A DNA stretch of 64,000 bases from Ruegeria lacuscaerulensis (GCF_013031245.1 NZ_WPZL01000017.1:1-64000); one strand, 5' to 3'. Counted from the stretch's first letter, positions 26,532-35,653 are shown. Numbers and translations are program-made. The notes: generated by a model not told the origin, from the letters alone.

Positions 26532-27050
26532 TTAGGCCGATTGGCTGTCCGAGTCAACCTTGCGCGCGGGCAGCCAGTCATTGACCGCATCAACGAGCCG
26601 GTCCGACCCCGGCCCGTTTGAGAATGCTTCTACTATCGGATGGCGGCCGGCGCTCATGCCTTCGTCCAGAACCAGAACCGGGCGATACAATGTCGAAGTG
26701 CGCCCCTCACGCGTTGAAGTGGTGCTTTCCAGTTCGGCGTGGGACAGATTCGACAACACATGTTCAACCACGTCATAGCCAAAGATTGACTGGCGACGGA
26801 TCAGAATACTGTCCCTGTTACGATCCAGAACAACCTGTACCCGTCGCACAAAGACACAAAACGCGCCGAATCCCAGTCCGCCGCCTCCCAAGGCAAAGAT
26901 CAGGCCGAACCAGATGTTCTCGCCCCCGGCGCTCATCAACAGAATGCCGGGACCGACAAAGGCGAGGATGAAGAAAACCAGCATTATGCCGATGAACCAC
27001 GGGGTTTTGGCAAGGATCAGTTGGTTCTGTGTATTGCGCGTCACTTTCAT
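26532..27050 (-). CDS. Hypothetical membrane protein
   Basis: A 172-residue protein with two N-terminal membrane segments (about residues 17-39 and 46-67) and a soluble C-terminal domain of about 100 residues beginning with VQVVLDRNRDSILIRRQ. That part resembles the beta-rich domains of membrane proteins with PH-like folds, but I cannot assign a family. It is a single gene, divergent from the prolyl-tRNA deacylase gene. Confidence 0.6.
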   Translation of the reverse strand: MKVTRNTQNQLILAKTPWFIGIMLVFFILAFVGPGILLMSAGGENIWFGLIFALGGGGLGFGAFCVFVRRVQVVLDRNRDSILIRRQSIFGYDVVEHVLSNLSHAELESTTSTREGRTSTLYRPVLVLDEGMSAGRHPIVEAFSNGPGSDRLVDAVNDWLPARKVDSDSQSA

Positions 27051-27138
27051 GGCGGCACGCTAGCACTGATTTTGAGGTCTGTCCCGGCTTGAAATTACAC
27101 CCGCGTTAGGCGATGAGCGCGTCTGACAGGAGGTTCCC

Positions 27139-27669
27139 ATGGACGCATCATCCACCTTTCAGGACACATTGCCGCTCAGTTCCGACGCGCTGCTGGTGCA
27201 ACTGGACGATTGGGGGCTGACCTATCGTCTTCACACCCACATCCCATTGCGCACCGTCGAAGACGCCAAGGGAGTCGAGGATCAGTTCATGGTGCCGGGT
27301 GAAAACGTCCTGCGGCTCAAGAACCTGTATCTGCGTGACAAGAAAAAGCGGAACTATCTGGTGACGCTGGAGCAGAGCCGCGAGATTGACCTCAAGGCGC
27401 TGGGGGCAGAGTTGGGCGTGGGGAACCTGTCCTTTGGCTCGGCGGACCGACTGTTGCAAAATCTGGGAATCCGGCCGGGTGCAGTCAGCCCCTTGGCCAT
27501 GATAAACGGCGTGGAACACAATGTGCGGTTCTTCATGGACGGGGCGGCGCAGCAGGCGGATGTCATCAATATGCACCCGCTGGTCAATGACCGGACCGTC
27601 GCCATGCCCCGTACCGACCTGATGGCATTCTTTGACCGGGTTGGATGTGACGTAAACTGGTTGCCCTGA
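27139..27669 (+). CDS. YbaK/ProX-type aminoacyl-tRNA deacylase
   Basis: A 176-residue stand-alone editing protein of the prolyl-tRNA synthetase-associated domain family. These proteins hydrolyse Ala-tRNA(Pro) or similar mischarged tRNAs. Features are HTHIPLRTVEDAKGV, the KNLYLRDKKKRNYLVTL stretch with the conserved lysine, and LSFGSADRLLQNLGIRPGAVSPL near the C-terminus. AGGAGG 5 bases before the ATG is a strong ribosome site. It ends one base before the stop of the convergent racemase gene. Confidence 0.85.
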   Translation: MDASSTFQDTLPLSSDALLVQLDDWGLTYRLHTHIPLRTVEDAKGVEDQFMVPGENVLRLKNLYLRDKKKRNYLVTLEQSREIDLKALGAELGVGNLSFGSADRLLQNLGIRPGAVSPLAMINGVEHNVRFFMDGAAQQADVINMHPLVNDRTVAMPRTDLMAFFDRVGCDVNWLP

Positions 27670-28410
27670 TCAGCCTTCCAGCGCTTCTTTCAAGGCGGCG
27701 GCAACATGGGCGGCCGACGGGTTGATGAAAAGATGCCCCTCAGCTTCGAAAACCGGGTCGTCCAGATGATCCGGAAAGGCCAGCGGCAACTCGGTACAGG
27801 CCAACAGGATGGCAGTTCCGGGCGCTGCGTGCTTGTTGCAAAAGGCCATTAACCGGTCGCGGGCGACCGCGGATGCGCCACCGTAGAAGTCGCTGTCGAT
27901 CATGGCCTGCATTTCGGCGATCTCTGGCGCGGGCAGGCGGCTGTTTGCTTTGATGGCTGCGTCGGCAAGGCGGTCGGCGTAGTTGGTGGCTTCCATCGTA
28001 ACGGCTGTGCCCAGAACCAGAGCCTTGGCCGCACCAGTCGCGGCAGTGACTTCGGCGGTTGCATCGAAAATGCTGAGAATGGGCATCGAAACGCCCTGTC
28101 GGATTGCGTGCAACCGGGCATGTGGGGTGTTCGATGCGATTATGCCAAAATCGCAGCCCGCGCGTTCCAGTGTCAGCAGGGCTTCGCGGAACACAGCGTC
28201 GAACCCGGTCCAGCTGGCCTCGTCCCCAGCAACGCCGCGCAGGGCCCTGGTCTTGGCCTGAGTAACGGATTCTATGGTCATCGGCGGGATTGGAAGTGGC
28301 GACCCATATCCGCGTTCGGCAAAATACTTGCCCGCGCCTTTGGCAGTGGCCCGGTAGTAATCCACTGTTGAGGCCCAGCCTACACCGCCCAGAATTCCGA
28401 TCTTTTTCAT
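27670..28410 (-). CDS. Aspartate/glutamate racemase family protein
   Basis: A 246-residue protein of the PLP-independent Asp/Glu racemase family. The N-terminal GILGGVGWAST opens the first lobe. The first catalytic cysteine, normally in a CNTAH motif, is a serine here (S93 in ASNTPH). The second is kept (C205 in LACTEL). With one thiol replaced, two-base racemisation of free aspartate is doubtful; related enzymes with a single Cys act as isomerases, decarboxylases or one-way racemases. Substrate unknown. Confidence 0.75.
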   Translation of the reverse strand: MKKIGILGGVGWASTVDYYRATAKGAGKYFAERGYGSPLPIPPMTIESVTQAKTRALRGVAGDEASWTGFDAVFREALLTLERAGCDFGIIASNTPHARLHAIRQGVSMPILSIFDATAEVTAATGAAKALVLGTAVTMEATNYADRLADAAIKANSRLPAPEIAEMQAMIDSDFYGGASAVARDRLMAFCNKHAAPGTAILLACTELPLAFPDHLDDPVFEAEGHLFINPSAAHVAAALKEALEG

Positions 28411-28482
28411 GAAAATGCCCAGTCTGCCAAATCCCGTTCAGGCGCAGACTGGACGTTTCAAGTGGCAAAAGCCAGTGGTCAA

Positions 28483-29064
28483 TCAGGCTGCGAGTTCCGA
28501 AACCGCCTTATGGGCATTGTTCATTGAGGTTTCGGCGTCCAGAGCCAGCTGGTCGGCGGCGACCACGTCGACTTCATGAATGCCGACAAAGCCCAGCACG
28601 TGCTTGGCATAATTGGTGGCAAAGTCGATCTCGGACCCGACCGCCGTGCCGCCCGACGCGATGGCCAGGATCGCGCGTTTGCCTTCCAGCAGGCCTTTGG
28701 GGCCGTTTTCGGTATACGCGAATGTCAACCCGGCACGCGCAACCAGGTCAACCCAGGCTTTGAAAGCAGCCGGGACGGAGAAGTTATAGATCGGCAGGCC
28801 AATGACAATAGTATCAGCTTGCTGCAGTTCCTGTACCAGTTCATCCGACAGGGACAGGTGACCACGCTGAACTTCATCGCGCTGATCCGCGGGGGTGAAG
28901 TTGGCGTTGATCCAATCTTCGGTCAGCAGGGGCAGAGGAGTAGCCAGATCGCGGCGGATGATGCGCCCGGCGTTCAGGTGTTTGACGATCCGGTTCGACA
29001 GGTCACGGGTGGCAGAGCCTTCGCGGCGGGCAGAGGCGTCGATATGCAGGATGGTTCTGGTCAT
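28483..29064 (-). CDS. azoR: FMN-dependent NADH-azoreductase
   Basis: A 193-residue flavodoxin-fold enzyme of the AzoR family, which reduces quinones and azo compounds with two electrons from NADH. The N-terminal TILHIDASARREGSATRDLS is the FMN-phosphate segment; GLPIYNFSVPAAFKAWVDLVARAG and ASGGTAVGS follow. Start 29064 is chosen over an upstream ATG because AAAGGA lies about 10 bases before it and the family begins with this beta strand. The divergent LysR gene is a likely regulator. Confidence 0.88.
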   Translation of the reverse strand: MTRTILHIDASARREGSATRDLSNRIVKHLNAGRIIRRDLATPLPLLTEDWINANFTPADQRDEVQRGHLSLSDELVQELQQADTIVIGLPIYNFSVPAAFKAWVDLVARAGLTFAYTENGPKGLLEGKRAILAIASGGTAVGSEIDFATNYAKHVLGFVGIHEVDVVAADQLALDAETSMNNAHKAVSELAA

Positions 29065-29142
29065 GTCAGGGTGTCCTTTGGGTGTAGTTTTCGCGTCTGG
29101 CCCCAATATGAATGTTGCTTGCGTGAACAAAACTCTGATAAG

Positions 29143-29159
29143 TCAACATCGAGTGTTAA
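29143..29159. promoter_or_regulatory. LysR-type site candidate
   Basis: Between azoR and lysR, AACA and TGTT (29145-29148, 29153-29156) form a short dyad with the T-N11-A layout typical of LysR sites. The arms are only 4 bp. Confidence 0.3.
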
Positions 29160-29183
29160 AATTTGCACAGTGGAAAAGATGCA

Positions 29184-30062
29184 ATGGACAACTGGGACGA
29201 AGTCAGAACTGCCTACCAAGTGGCCCGAATGGGAACCGTCAGCGGCGCTGCCGAGGTTCTGGGCGTACACCACGCCACCGTTATCCGCCACATTGACGCA
29301 ATTGAGGCGCGGTTGACGGTCAAACTCTTCCAGCGACATGCCCGCGGATACACGCCCACGGAAGCCGGAGAAGACCTGTTGCGTGTGGCTCAGGCTACCG
29401 AGGACCAGTTCAACCAGCTTGTCGGCCGGATGAAAGGTCGGGGCGATGACGTCTCGGGTGAGCTGGTTGTGACGTCGCTATCCTCGTTGGCGCCACTTGT
29501 GGTTCCGGTGCTCAACGAGTTTCAGCGCCTGCATCCGGGTCTGATCGTGCGGTATCTGACCGGAGATCGTCTGTTCCGCCTTGAATACGGCGAGGCGCAC
29601 GTGGCCATCCGTGCGGGCTCGGCCCCTGATCAGCCGGACAACGTGGTACAGCCGTTTATCAATCAAGAGGTCGGCCTCTATGCCAGTTCGGCCTATATTG
29701 AGCGTCACGGCACGCCCTCGGGTGTCGCAGATTTCGGCAACCATTTCTTTGTTAGCACCGATGACGAAAACAGCCGCGCCCCGTTTTCCCGCTGGCTTCG
29801 CGCGACGGTACCTGCCGAAAACATCACCTTCCGCTGCACCAACAATTTCTGCATCCGCGAGGCTGTTCTGTCCGGTGCGGGGATTGGTTTCATGGCCCGG
29901 TGGGAGGCGACCCTTGACCCGGATCTGGTCGAGGTTATCGAGCCGCTACCTGAGTGGTACGGCAAACTGTGGCTGGTCACCCATGTGGATCTGCACCGCA
30001 CAACCAAGGTGCAGGCTTTTCTGACTTTCCTGAAGGAACAGTCCAAAAGCTGGCTGACATGA
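29184..30062 (+). CDS. LysR family transcriptional regulator
   Basis: A 292-residue LysR regulator: an N-terminal helix-turn-helix with GTVSGAAEVLGVHHATVIRHI, then a periplasmic-binding-protein-like effector domain. It is divergent from azoR (119 bp apart) and overlaps the following exporter gene by 4 bases (ATGA), so it may control either. Start 29184 is chosen because GGAAAAG lies just upstream; the first in-frame ATG is seven codons earlier. Confidence 0.88.
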   Translation: MDNWDEVRTAYQVARMGTVSGAAEVLGVHHATVIRHIDAIEARLTVKLFQRHARGYTPTEAGEDLLRVAQATEDQFNQLVGRMKGRGDDVSGELVVTSLSSLAPLVVPVLNEFQRLHPGLIVRYLTGDRLFRLEYGEAHVAIRAGSAPDQPDNVVQPFINQEVGLYASSAYIERHGTPSGVADFGNHFFVSTDDENSRAPFSRWLRATVPAENITFRCTNNFCIREAVLSGAGIGFMARWEATLDPDLVEVIEPLPEWYGKLWLVTHVDLHRTTKVQAFLTFLKEQSKSWLT

Positions 30063-30997
30063 GCGCGCAAGCCCGTGGCCATCTGGCCATGCTGGTGTTT
30101 TCGGCTCTGGTTGCAGGCAGCTTTTCGCTGGGCTCGCTGATTGCAAACAAGATCGCGCCCGAGGCCATAACGGCAGCGCGCTTCCTGATCGCCTCGGTCG
30201 TCATCGGAGTGGCGGCGCTGGTGACCACCGGCCTGCCGCGCAGCGCCGCACAGGCGCCGTGGCGCTATTTAGTGCTGGGCGGGCTGTTCGCCACCTATTT
30301 CGTTCTGATGTTTTACGGATTGAAGACTGCGCCGCCGGTCAGTGCGGCGGCCGTGTTTACGCTGACCCCGGTTTTATCAGCGGTGGCCGGGTGGGTGCTG
30401 CTGCGGCAGGTCACAACGCCCCGGATGGCCCTGGCGCTGACGGTTGGTGCCGTCGGCGCGCTCTGGGTCATTTTTCGCGCCGACTGGCAGGCCGCAGCGG
30501 CTTTCGAAATCGGTGGCGGAGAGATCATTTATTTCTGGGGCTGCGTGGCCCACGCGATCTATACGCCCATGGTGCGCAAGCTGAACCGTGGCGAACCGGC
30601 GGTCGTGTTCACCTTTGGCACTCTGGTGGCGGGCTGCGTGTTGCTGACCCTGTATGGCTGGTCCGACATCCGCGCGACCGACTGGGCCAATTTGCCGCTG
30701 ATCGTCTGGGTCGGGCTGCTTTACGTTTCGATCTTTGCCACGGCGGCCAGCTTTGTTCTGGTGCAGTTCGCCGCTCTGCGTCTGCCCTCGGCCAAAGTTA
30801 TGGCCTATACCTATCTGACCCCCAGCTGGGTCATTCTGTGGGAGATCGCGCTGGGCAATGGGGGCCCGGTCGCCCTGATCCTCGTGGGCGTGGTTTTAAC
30901 TTGTGTGGCGCTTCTGATGCTGTTGAGGCCGGATGATCAGCTTGGTACAGCGGCTGCGGCTCGTCCAGGCGCAAACTCGGGTGATGCCGGTCCTTGA
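30059..30997 (+). CDS. EamA/DMT family exporter
   Basis: A 312-residue membrane protein with ten hydrophobic segments in two EamA repeats. Typical elements are ITAARFLIAS in the first half and PLIVWVGLLYVSIFATAASF in the second. Such proteins export amino acids or other metabolites; the substrate is not predictable here. The start is fixed by an ATGA overlap with the lysR stop. Confidence 0.85.
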   Translation: MSAQARGHLAMLVFSALVAGSFSLGSLIANKIAPEAITAARFLIASVVIGVAALVTTGLPRSAAQAPWRYLVLGGLFATYFVLMFYGLKTAPPVSAAAVFTLTPVLSAVAGWVLLRQVTTPRMALALTVGAVGALWVIFRADWQAAAAFEIGGGEIIYFWGCVAHAIYTPMVRKLNRGEPAVVFTFGTLVAGCVLLTLYGWSDIRATDWANLPLIVWVGLLYVSIFATAASFVLVQFAALRLPSAKVMAYTYLTPSWVILWEIALGNGGPVALILVGVVLTCVALLMLLRPDDQLGTAAAARPGANSGDAGP

Positions 30998-31056
30998 GGC
31001 AGGTCAAGGCGCACACATGCGAATTTCTCTATTCTGCGGGGTTAGGAGGTTGTCTC

Positions 31057-31470
31057 ATGTTCAATCATATCATGTTCCCCGTCGATCTTCATTTGCCGCC
31101 CGAAGTCCGCAAAGCGGCCGATGTTGCGGCGCAGGTCGCACAGTGGCAGGGTGCCAAAATCACGGTCGTCAGCGTGACCGGAACGCAGCTGGGTGAAACT
31201 GCGCAGACGGACGAGGCGATCAATCAGAAACTGCAGGAATTTTCCGATCAACTGGCCAAGGACAGCGGTACCGAAGTCGCGTACCGCAATATCCATTCGG
31301 TTGACGTCGGCGCCGAAGTGGACAGTGATCTTACCCGCGCGGCTGAAGAGATCGGTGCGGACCTGATTGTTGTAGGTACGCATGCGCCCCGGATCATGGA
31401 TTATATTTTCTCAAGCCATGCTGGTTATCTTGCGAAACATGCCAAGATTTCCGTTTTCGTCGTCAGGTAA
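31057..31470 (+). CDS. Universal stress protein (UspA domain)
   Basis: A 137-residue UspA-fold protein (MFNHIMFPVDL start, then the AADLIVVGTHA strand near the end). The ATP-binding motif of the family, G-x2-G-x9-G-(S/T), is broken: the second Gly is A110 and the later Gly-Ser is Ser-His. It therefore probably belongs to the non-ATP-binding UspA class. TAGGAGG 7 bases before the ATG fixes the start. It is a single gene after the exporter and convergent with an ArsR gene. Confidence 0.85.
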   Translation: MFNHIMFPVDLHLPPEVRKAADVAAQVAQWQGAKITVVSVTGTQLGETAQTDEAINQKLQEFSDQLAKDSGTEVAYRNIHSVDVGAEVDSDLTRAAEEIGADLIVVGTHAPRIMDYIFSSHAGYLAKHAKISVFVVR

Positions 31471-31476
31471 GCGGCT

Positions 31477-31809
31477 TTAGTCTTCTGTCGCGGGCAGTTC
31501 GATCTCCAGAAACCGTTCGAACGCGTCCAGATTGACCGGTTCGAACTGCCCGAACCCCTGCATCCAAACCGACGCTGCTCGCATGGCGTCGGGTTCCAGC
31601 TTGCACCATTTCACCCGCCCGCGTTTTTCTTGACTGATCAACCCGGCCTTGGTCAGAATGACCAGGTGTTTCGAGATCGCGGCCAGCGACATCTCGAACG
31701 GTTCGGCCACATCGGTTACAGCCATGTCGTCCTCAAGCAGCATCGCCAGAATGGCGCGGCGGGTGGGGTCCGCAAGGGCGGCAAAAACGGTGTCGAGGTC
31801 GTTGGACAT
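31477..31809 (-). CDS. ArsR family transcriptional regulator
   Basis: A 110-residue winged-helix regulator of the ArsR/SmtB type: LADPTRRAILAMLLEDDMAVTDVAEPF, then SLAAISKHLVILTKAGL as recognition helix and EKRGRVKWCKL as wing. The usual metal-sensing CVC motif is absent, so it is more likely the non-metal type that often pairs with SRPBCC/AHSA1 proteins, though none lies next to it. Its target is unknown. Confidence 0.85.
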   Translation of the reverse strand: MSNDLDTVFAALADPTRRAILAMLLEDDMAVTDVAEPFEMSLAAISKHLVILTKAGLISQEKRGRVKWCKLEPDAMRAASVWMQGFGQFEPVNLDAFERFLEIELPATED

Positions 31810-31852
31810 GGGTTTTATGTCACCGGATATCCCGATCGGGTCAATAGGTAGA

Positions 31853-32749
31853 TTAATAGACCTCGGGCTTTATGCGCTGACCGATCGTGATCCTCTTCCA
31901 GTTGAACTCAGGCTCAAACTTAATTTCCATCCCGTAGCCACCCCAACGGGTTAGAATGGCATTGGTCACGCTGCGATAGGTCACTTGGCTGACCTGTTCT
32001 TCCACTTGCCAGCCATTAGCGGCACGGCGGAACATTCTGGCACGGCGGAGCGCTTCGACCCAGTGTGTCCCGGAAGGACGGTGAATGTTCCCATCCCATA
32101 TTGCCATCTCCATTTCGTCCAAAACAGCAGCACGTTTCTGAAAGCACTCATCCCGATCAAAGCGAGAGATTTTGACGCCCGATTGTGCGCGTCGAAACGC
32201 ATCCAAGACTGGGTCGCAATTCCCTTCGGTGCGCATCGTGAAAGACAGGCTGGGCATATCGCCAGTGATTGGCTTCTGCTGCCAGGGCTCTGTCTTTTGG
32301 GCCGGGATAAATACGGCCTCTGCCCCTTCCGCAAGCAAATCGCGACACCTTGCATAGCATCCTCCGGGGCGGGCATCCAGCAAGGCAATGCGCATCGGGG
32401 TGAATCGACCATCCCAGCCTGTATCTTGCGCCAGCATAGCGGCAGCCTCTGTTTCAGCGGCAGGACGAAAGACATATTCGGGTAAATGGCAGAAGCCGAC
32501 GCATAACGGAGCGCCAAATACCCAGCCGGACGAAAGTCCGACCAAACGACCCAACGCCTGCGTTATTATTAGGGCAGCGATCGCGGCTGAAATTGTGGGC
32601 AGAGCGAACAAAAGTAATGTGATGGGAAGACCGATCATGCTGATCGCCGCGACCAGAGCAATGGTTTCGCCAAGCTTGGTGTAGGTCATCATTGATAGGC
32701 TGAAGAGGATTGCCAGTAGTAACGCCTGAAACTTAATGTTGTTGGTCAT
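31853..32749 (-). CDS. Hypothetical membrane-anchored protein
   Basis: A 298-residue protein I do not recognise. The first 70 residues form two to three membrane helices, and the remaining 230 residues are soluble and contain several Cys and Trp. No catalytic motif is visible. It is a single gene between the arsR gene and the ATP synthase promoter. Codon use appears less GC-biased than the neighbouring atp genes, which would fit a lineage-specific or acquired gene. Confidence 0.55.
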   Translation of the reverse strand: MTNNIKFQALLLAILFSLSMMTYTKLGETIALVAAISMIGLPITLLLFALPTISAAIAALIITQALGRLVGLSSGWVFGAPLCVGFCHLPEYVFRPAAETEAAAMLAQDTGWDGRFTPMRIALLDARPGGCYARCRDLLAEGAEAVFIPAQKTEPWQQKPITGDMPSLSFTMRTEGNCDPVLDAFRRAQSGVKISRFDRDECFQKRAAVLDEMEMAIWDGNIHRPSGTHWVEALRRARMFRRAANGWQVEEQVSQVTYRSVTNAILTRWGGYGMEIKFEPEFNWKRITIGQRIKPEVY

Positions 32750-32968
32750 ACTGAGTATCTTGAAAATCTATACGGCGTGTCTGACCGGTAACTTTGACGA
32801 AAGTTTAACCCCGCCGGGATCACAAACTCAACCTCTTGGTTGAATATGCGAATTCAGGGGTATTTTGACAGGCTGCCGGATAGTGGCGGTTTCTGCGCGC
32901 CTTGGCCACTTGATTAAATCTCACAAAAACAATGCCTTAACATGCGGCAATTCGGGCGTTCAACGCCG

Positions 32969-32997
32969 TTGACTCTGTGGGCGCCGCACCTTAGCAC
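32969..32997 (+). promoter_or_regulatory. Candidate promoter of the atp operon
   Basis: TTGACT (32969-32974) and TTAGCA (32991-32996) are separated by 16 bases and lie 30 bases before the GTG start of atpI. The -10 match is modest, so this is a candidate only. Confidence 0.35.
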
Positions 32998-33027
32998 CAT
33001 GCCCAAGATTGTGCGAGGAAAACGCCC

Positions 33028-33360
33028 GTGACCGATGACGACCAAAAGCAGCGTATGGCGCAGCTGGGGGCGAAGATCGAGGCGGCGAAAAAGGCGAAAG
33101 AGCCAAAGCCTCGTGCGGATGCTGACGCGTCCGGAGGCGAGCTTGCCTGGAGGATGGTCATCGAAATGGTATCCGGTCTGGGGATCGGATTTGGCATCGG
33201 ATACGGGCTGGACAGCCTGTTCGGGACAATCCCGATTTTTCTGGTGCTGTTCACATTGCTGGGCCTTGTCGCCGGAGTGAAGGTTATGCTCCGCAGCGCC
33301 AAAGAGGTTCAAGAGAAACAAACGGCGGCTCAGGCCACCGAAAAAGACGAGAGGGACTGA
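33028..33360 (+). CDS. atpI: ATP synthase accessory protein AtpI
   Basis: A 110-residue AtpI with a charged N-terminus and two membrane helices ([23 protein letters not shown] and [18 protein letters not shown]). It assists assembly of the c-ring. It starts with GTG after a GAGGA site and is followed after two bases by atpB, the usual alphaproteobacterial order atpI-B-E-F'-F. Confidence 0.93.
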   Translation: MTDDDQKQRMAQLGAKIEAAKKAKEPKPRADADASGGELAWRMVIEMVSGLGIGFGIGYGLDSLFGTIPIFLVLFTLLGLVAGVKVMLRSAKEVQEKQTAAQATEKDERD

Positions 33361-33362
33361 AC

Positions 33363-34151
33363 GTGGCAAGCGAGACCACCGCAGCACACGGCGCCGAAGG
33401 CGCGGAACATGCAGCAGAAGGCAGCAGCCTGGTGTTCCACCCGATGGACCAGTTCATCGTCAAACCGCTGTTCGGCGGCGACACGATTGCATGGTACACG
33501 CCGACCAACGTGACATTGTGGTTGTTCTTCGCGATCCTGGCCATCATCGGCCTGCTGGTTCTGAGCACCTCAAAGCGCGCCATTGTGCCGACCCGCATGC
33601 AGTCGATCGCGGAACTGGCCTACGGTTTCATCTACAAGATGCTGGAAGACATCTGCGGCAAGGAAGGCGTCAAGTTCTTCCCCTATGTCATGACCCTGTT
33701 CATGTTCATCGTCACCGCGAACTTCCTGGGCCTGATCCCGACCTCGTTCACCACCACATCGCATTTTGCCGTGACCATCCCGCTGGCGCTGGCCGTGTTC
33801 CTGACCGTGACCGTTCTGGGTTTCGTCAAGAACGGCGCCGGTTTCCTGGGCCTCTTCTGGGTCTCCAGCGCGCCGCTGGCGCTGCGCCCCATTCTGGCGA
33901 TCATCGAGCTGATCTCGTACTTTGTGCGTCCGGTCAGCCACTCCATTCGTCTTGCCGGTAACGTCATGGCGGGCCATGCGGTGATCAAGGTGTTCGCGGG
34001 CTTTGCCGCGGTTGCCGTGATCTCGCCCGTGTCCGTTCTGGCGATCACCGCAATTTATGGCCTCGAGGTCCTGGTGGCCTTCATTCAGGCCTACGTGTTT
34101 ACCATTCTGACCTGTGTTTACCTGAAAGATGCGCTGCATCCGTCGCACTAA
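33363..34151 (+). CDS. atpB: ATP synthase F0 subunit a
   Basis: A 262-residue subunit a, the stator half-channel protein. It has several membrane helices and the essential arginine in [13 protein letters not shown]. The N-terminal 35 residues are soluble and Ala/Glu rich. The start codon is GTG, two bases after the atpI stop. It is followed by atpE after 48 bases. Confidence 0.97.
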   Translation: MASETTAAHGAEGAEHAAEGSSLVFHPMDQFIVKPLFGGDTIAWYTPTNVTLWLFFAILAIIGLLVLSTSKRAIVPTRMQSIAELAYGFIYKMLEDICGKEGVKFFPYVMTLFMFIVTANFLGLIPTSFTTTSHFAVTIPLALAVFLTVTVLGFVKNGAGFLGLFWVSSAPLALRPILAIIELISYFVRPVSHSIRLAGNVMAGHAVIKVFAGFAAVAVISPVSVLAITAIYGLEVLVAFIQAYVFTILTCVYLKDALHPSH

Positions 34152-34199
34152 GGTCTGATACCCCAACATCGAAACTTCCAATTCGTAAGGAGATACATC

Positions 34200-34424
34200 A
34201 TGGAAGGCGATCTCGCACACATCGGCGCAGGCCTGGCAGCAATCGGTTCCGGCGCAGCCGCAATCGGGGTGGGCAACGTTGCAGGCAACTTCCTGGCCGG
34301 CGCCCTGCGCAACCCTTCGGCGGCTGCTTCGCAGACCGCGACCCTGTTCATCGGTATCGCATTCGCAGAAGCCCTGGGGATCTTCGCATTCCTGGTCTCG
34401 CTGCTGCTGATGTTCGCCGTCTAA
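34200..34424 (+). CDS. atpE: ATP synthase F0 subunit c
   Basis: A 74-residue hairpin protein with two membrane helices and the RNP loop at 37-39. The proton-binding carboxylate is a glutamate, E57 in IAFAEALG. Sodium-binding residues of known Na+ types are not evident, so proton use is expected. Glycine/alanine repeats in helix 1 are typical. AAGGAG 7 bases before the ATG gives strong translation, in line with the many copies per ring. Confidence 0.97.
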   Translation: MEGDLAHIGAGLAAIGSGAAAIGVGNVAGNFLAGALRNPSAAASQTATLFIGIAFAEALGIFAFLVSLLLMFAV

Positions 34425-34448
34425 TCTGCGGAACCTGATCCTTACGCG

Positions 34449-34479
34449 CAGGTGAGTCCAAGCCATAGCGGCTCACCTG
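34449..34479 (+). other. Hairpin between atpE and atpF'
   Basis: CAGGTGAG and CTCACCTG form an 8-bp stem with a 15-base loop, 25 bases after the atpE stop. With no T run it is not a full terminator. It may stabilise or define the 3' end of an atpE-containing mRNA and help make more c than b subunits. Confidence 0.5.
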
Positions 34480-34510
34480 TTGTAAAGACAACGTTCCGAC
34501 GGAGGACATC

Positions 34511-35062
34511 ATGGCGACTGAACCCATTAGCGAAGAAGTAGTTGGCACATGCGTCGACTCGCATGGCTCTGCCATCGGGATGCCGCAGCTCTGCTTCGAT
34601 TGGTTCCCCAACCAGATTTTCTGGCTGGTCATTACGCTGGTCGTCATCTTTTTGGTCCTGTCCCGCGTGGCCTTGCCGCGCATCGCGGCAATCCTGGCGG
34701 AACGTCAGGGGACCATTACAAATGACCTGGCTGCGGCCGAAGATCTGAAGGCCAAAGCGGTCGAGGCTGAAGAGGCCTATAACAAGGCGCTGGCTGATGC
34801 CCGTGCCGAAGCGCAGCGTATCGCTGCCGAAGCACGCGCTGAAATCCAGTCTGATCTGGACGACGCGATTGCCAAGGCGGACGCGGAAATCGCTGCAAAG
34901 GCGGCTGAATCGGAAAAGGCAATTGCCGACATCCGTGCCGGTGCGCTGGAAAGCATTCAAGTGGTTGCCAAGGATACGGCGGCTGAATTGGTTACCGCAC
35001 TTGGCGGCGAGGCAGATGCCAATGCCATCGACGGTGCCGTTGACGCGCAGATGAAAGGATAA
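34511..35062 (+). CDS. atpG: ATP synthase F0 subunit b'
   Basis: A 183-residue b-type subunit with a single membrane helix (residues 39-58, [16 protein letters not shown]) and a long charged coiled-coil tail rich in Ala, Glu and Lys. This is the b' copy typical of photosynthetic-lineage bacteria, where b and b' form a heterodimeric stalk. GGAGGA 5 bases before the ATG is the ribosome site. It is followed by atpF after five bases. Confidence 0.93.
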   Translation: MATEPISEEVVGTCVDSHGSAIGMPQLCFDWFPNQIFWLVITLVVIFLVLSRVALPRIAAILAERQGTITNDLAAAEDLKAKAVEAEEAYNKALADARAEAQRIAAEARAEIQSDLDDAIAKADAEIAAKAAESEKAIADIRAGALESIQVVAKDTAAELVTALGGEADANAIDGAVDAQMKG

Positions 35063-35067
35063 GTGAC

Positions 35068-35628
35068 ATGCGGAACACTCTTGCCCTTATCCTGACCATT
35101 GGTGCCGCCAGTCCCGCGCTGGCCGCAAGCGGTCCGTTCTTCTCGCTGGGCAATACCGACTTTGTCGTGTTGCTGGGCTTCATCGTCTTCATCGCAGTCC
35201 TGTTCTATTTCAAGGTACCGGGCTTGATCGGCGGTGCGCTGGACAACCGTGCCGAAGGCATCAAGTCCGAACTGGACGAAGCCCGCGCCCTGCACGAAGA
35301 AGCCCGCAGCCTGTTGGCCTCATACGAGCGCAAGCAGCGCGAGGTGCAGACCCAGTCGGACGCAATCGTAGCGGCTGCGAAAGAGGATGCCGTTCTGGCG
35401 GCCGAGCAGGCCAAGGCCGATCTGGAGAAATCCATCGCACGCCGCTTGGCTGCGGCGCAGGATCAGATCGCATCGGCCGAGGCATCGGCCGTCAAGGAAG
35501 TCCGCGATCAGGCCATCACCGTGGCAGTTTCGGCTGCCAACGCGGTTCTGGCCAAGCAGATGACGGCGACTCAGGCGAATAAGCTGATCGACGCAGCTAT
35601 TGCCGACGTCGGAGAAAAATTGCACTAA
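35068..35628 (+). CDS. atpF: ATP synthase F0 subunit b
   Basis: A 186-residue b subunit. A short N-terminal hydrophobic stretch ending at ALAAS looks like a cleavable leader, as in related bacteria. The membrane helix (TDFVVLLGFIVFIAVLFYF) and a long Ala/Glu/Lys coiled coil follow. It forms the peripheral stalk with b' and is the last gene before the operon terminator; the F1 genes are not in this window. Confidence 0.95.
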   Translation: MRNTLALILTIGAASPALAASGPFFSLGNTDFVVLLGFIVFIAVLFYFKVPGLIGGALDNRAEGIKSELDEARALHEEARSLLASYERKQREVQTQSDAIVAAAKEDAVLAAEQAKADLEKSIARRLAAAQDQIASAEASAVKEVRDQAITVAVSAANAVLAKQMTATQANKLIDAAIADVGEKLH

Positions 35629-35653
35629 CCCCTGTGCAATCTGACTTTTGTGT

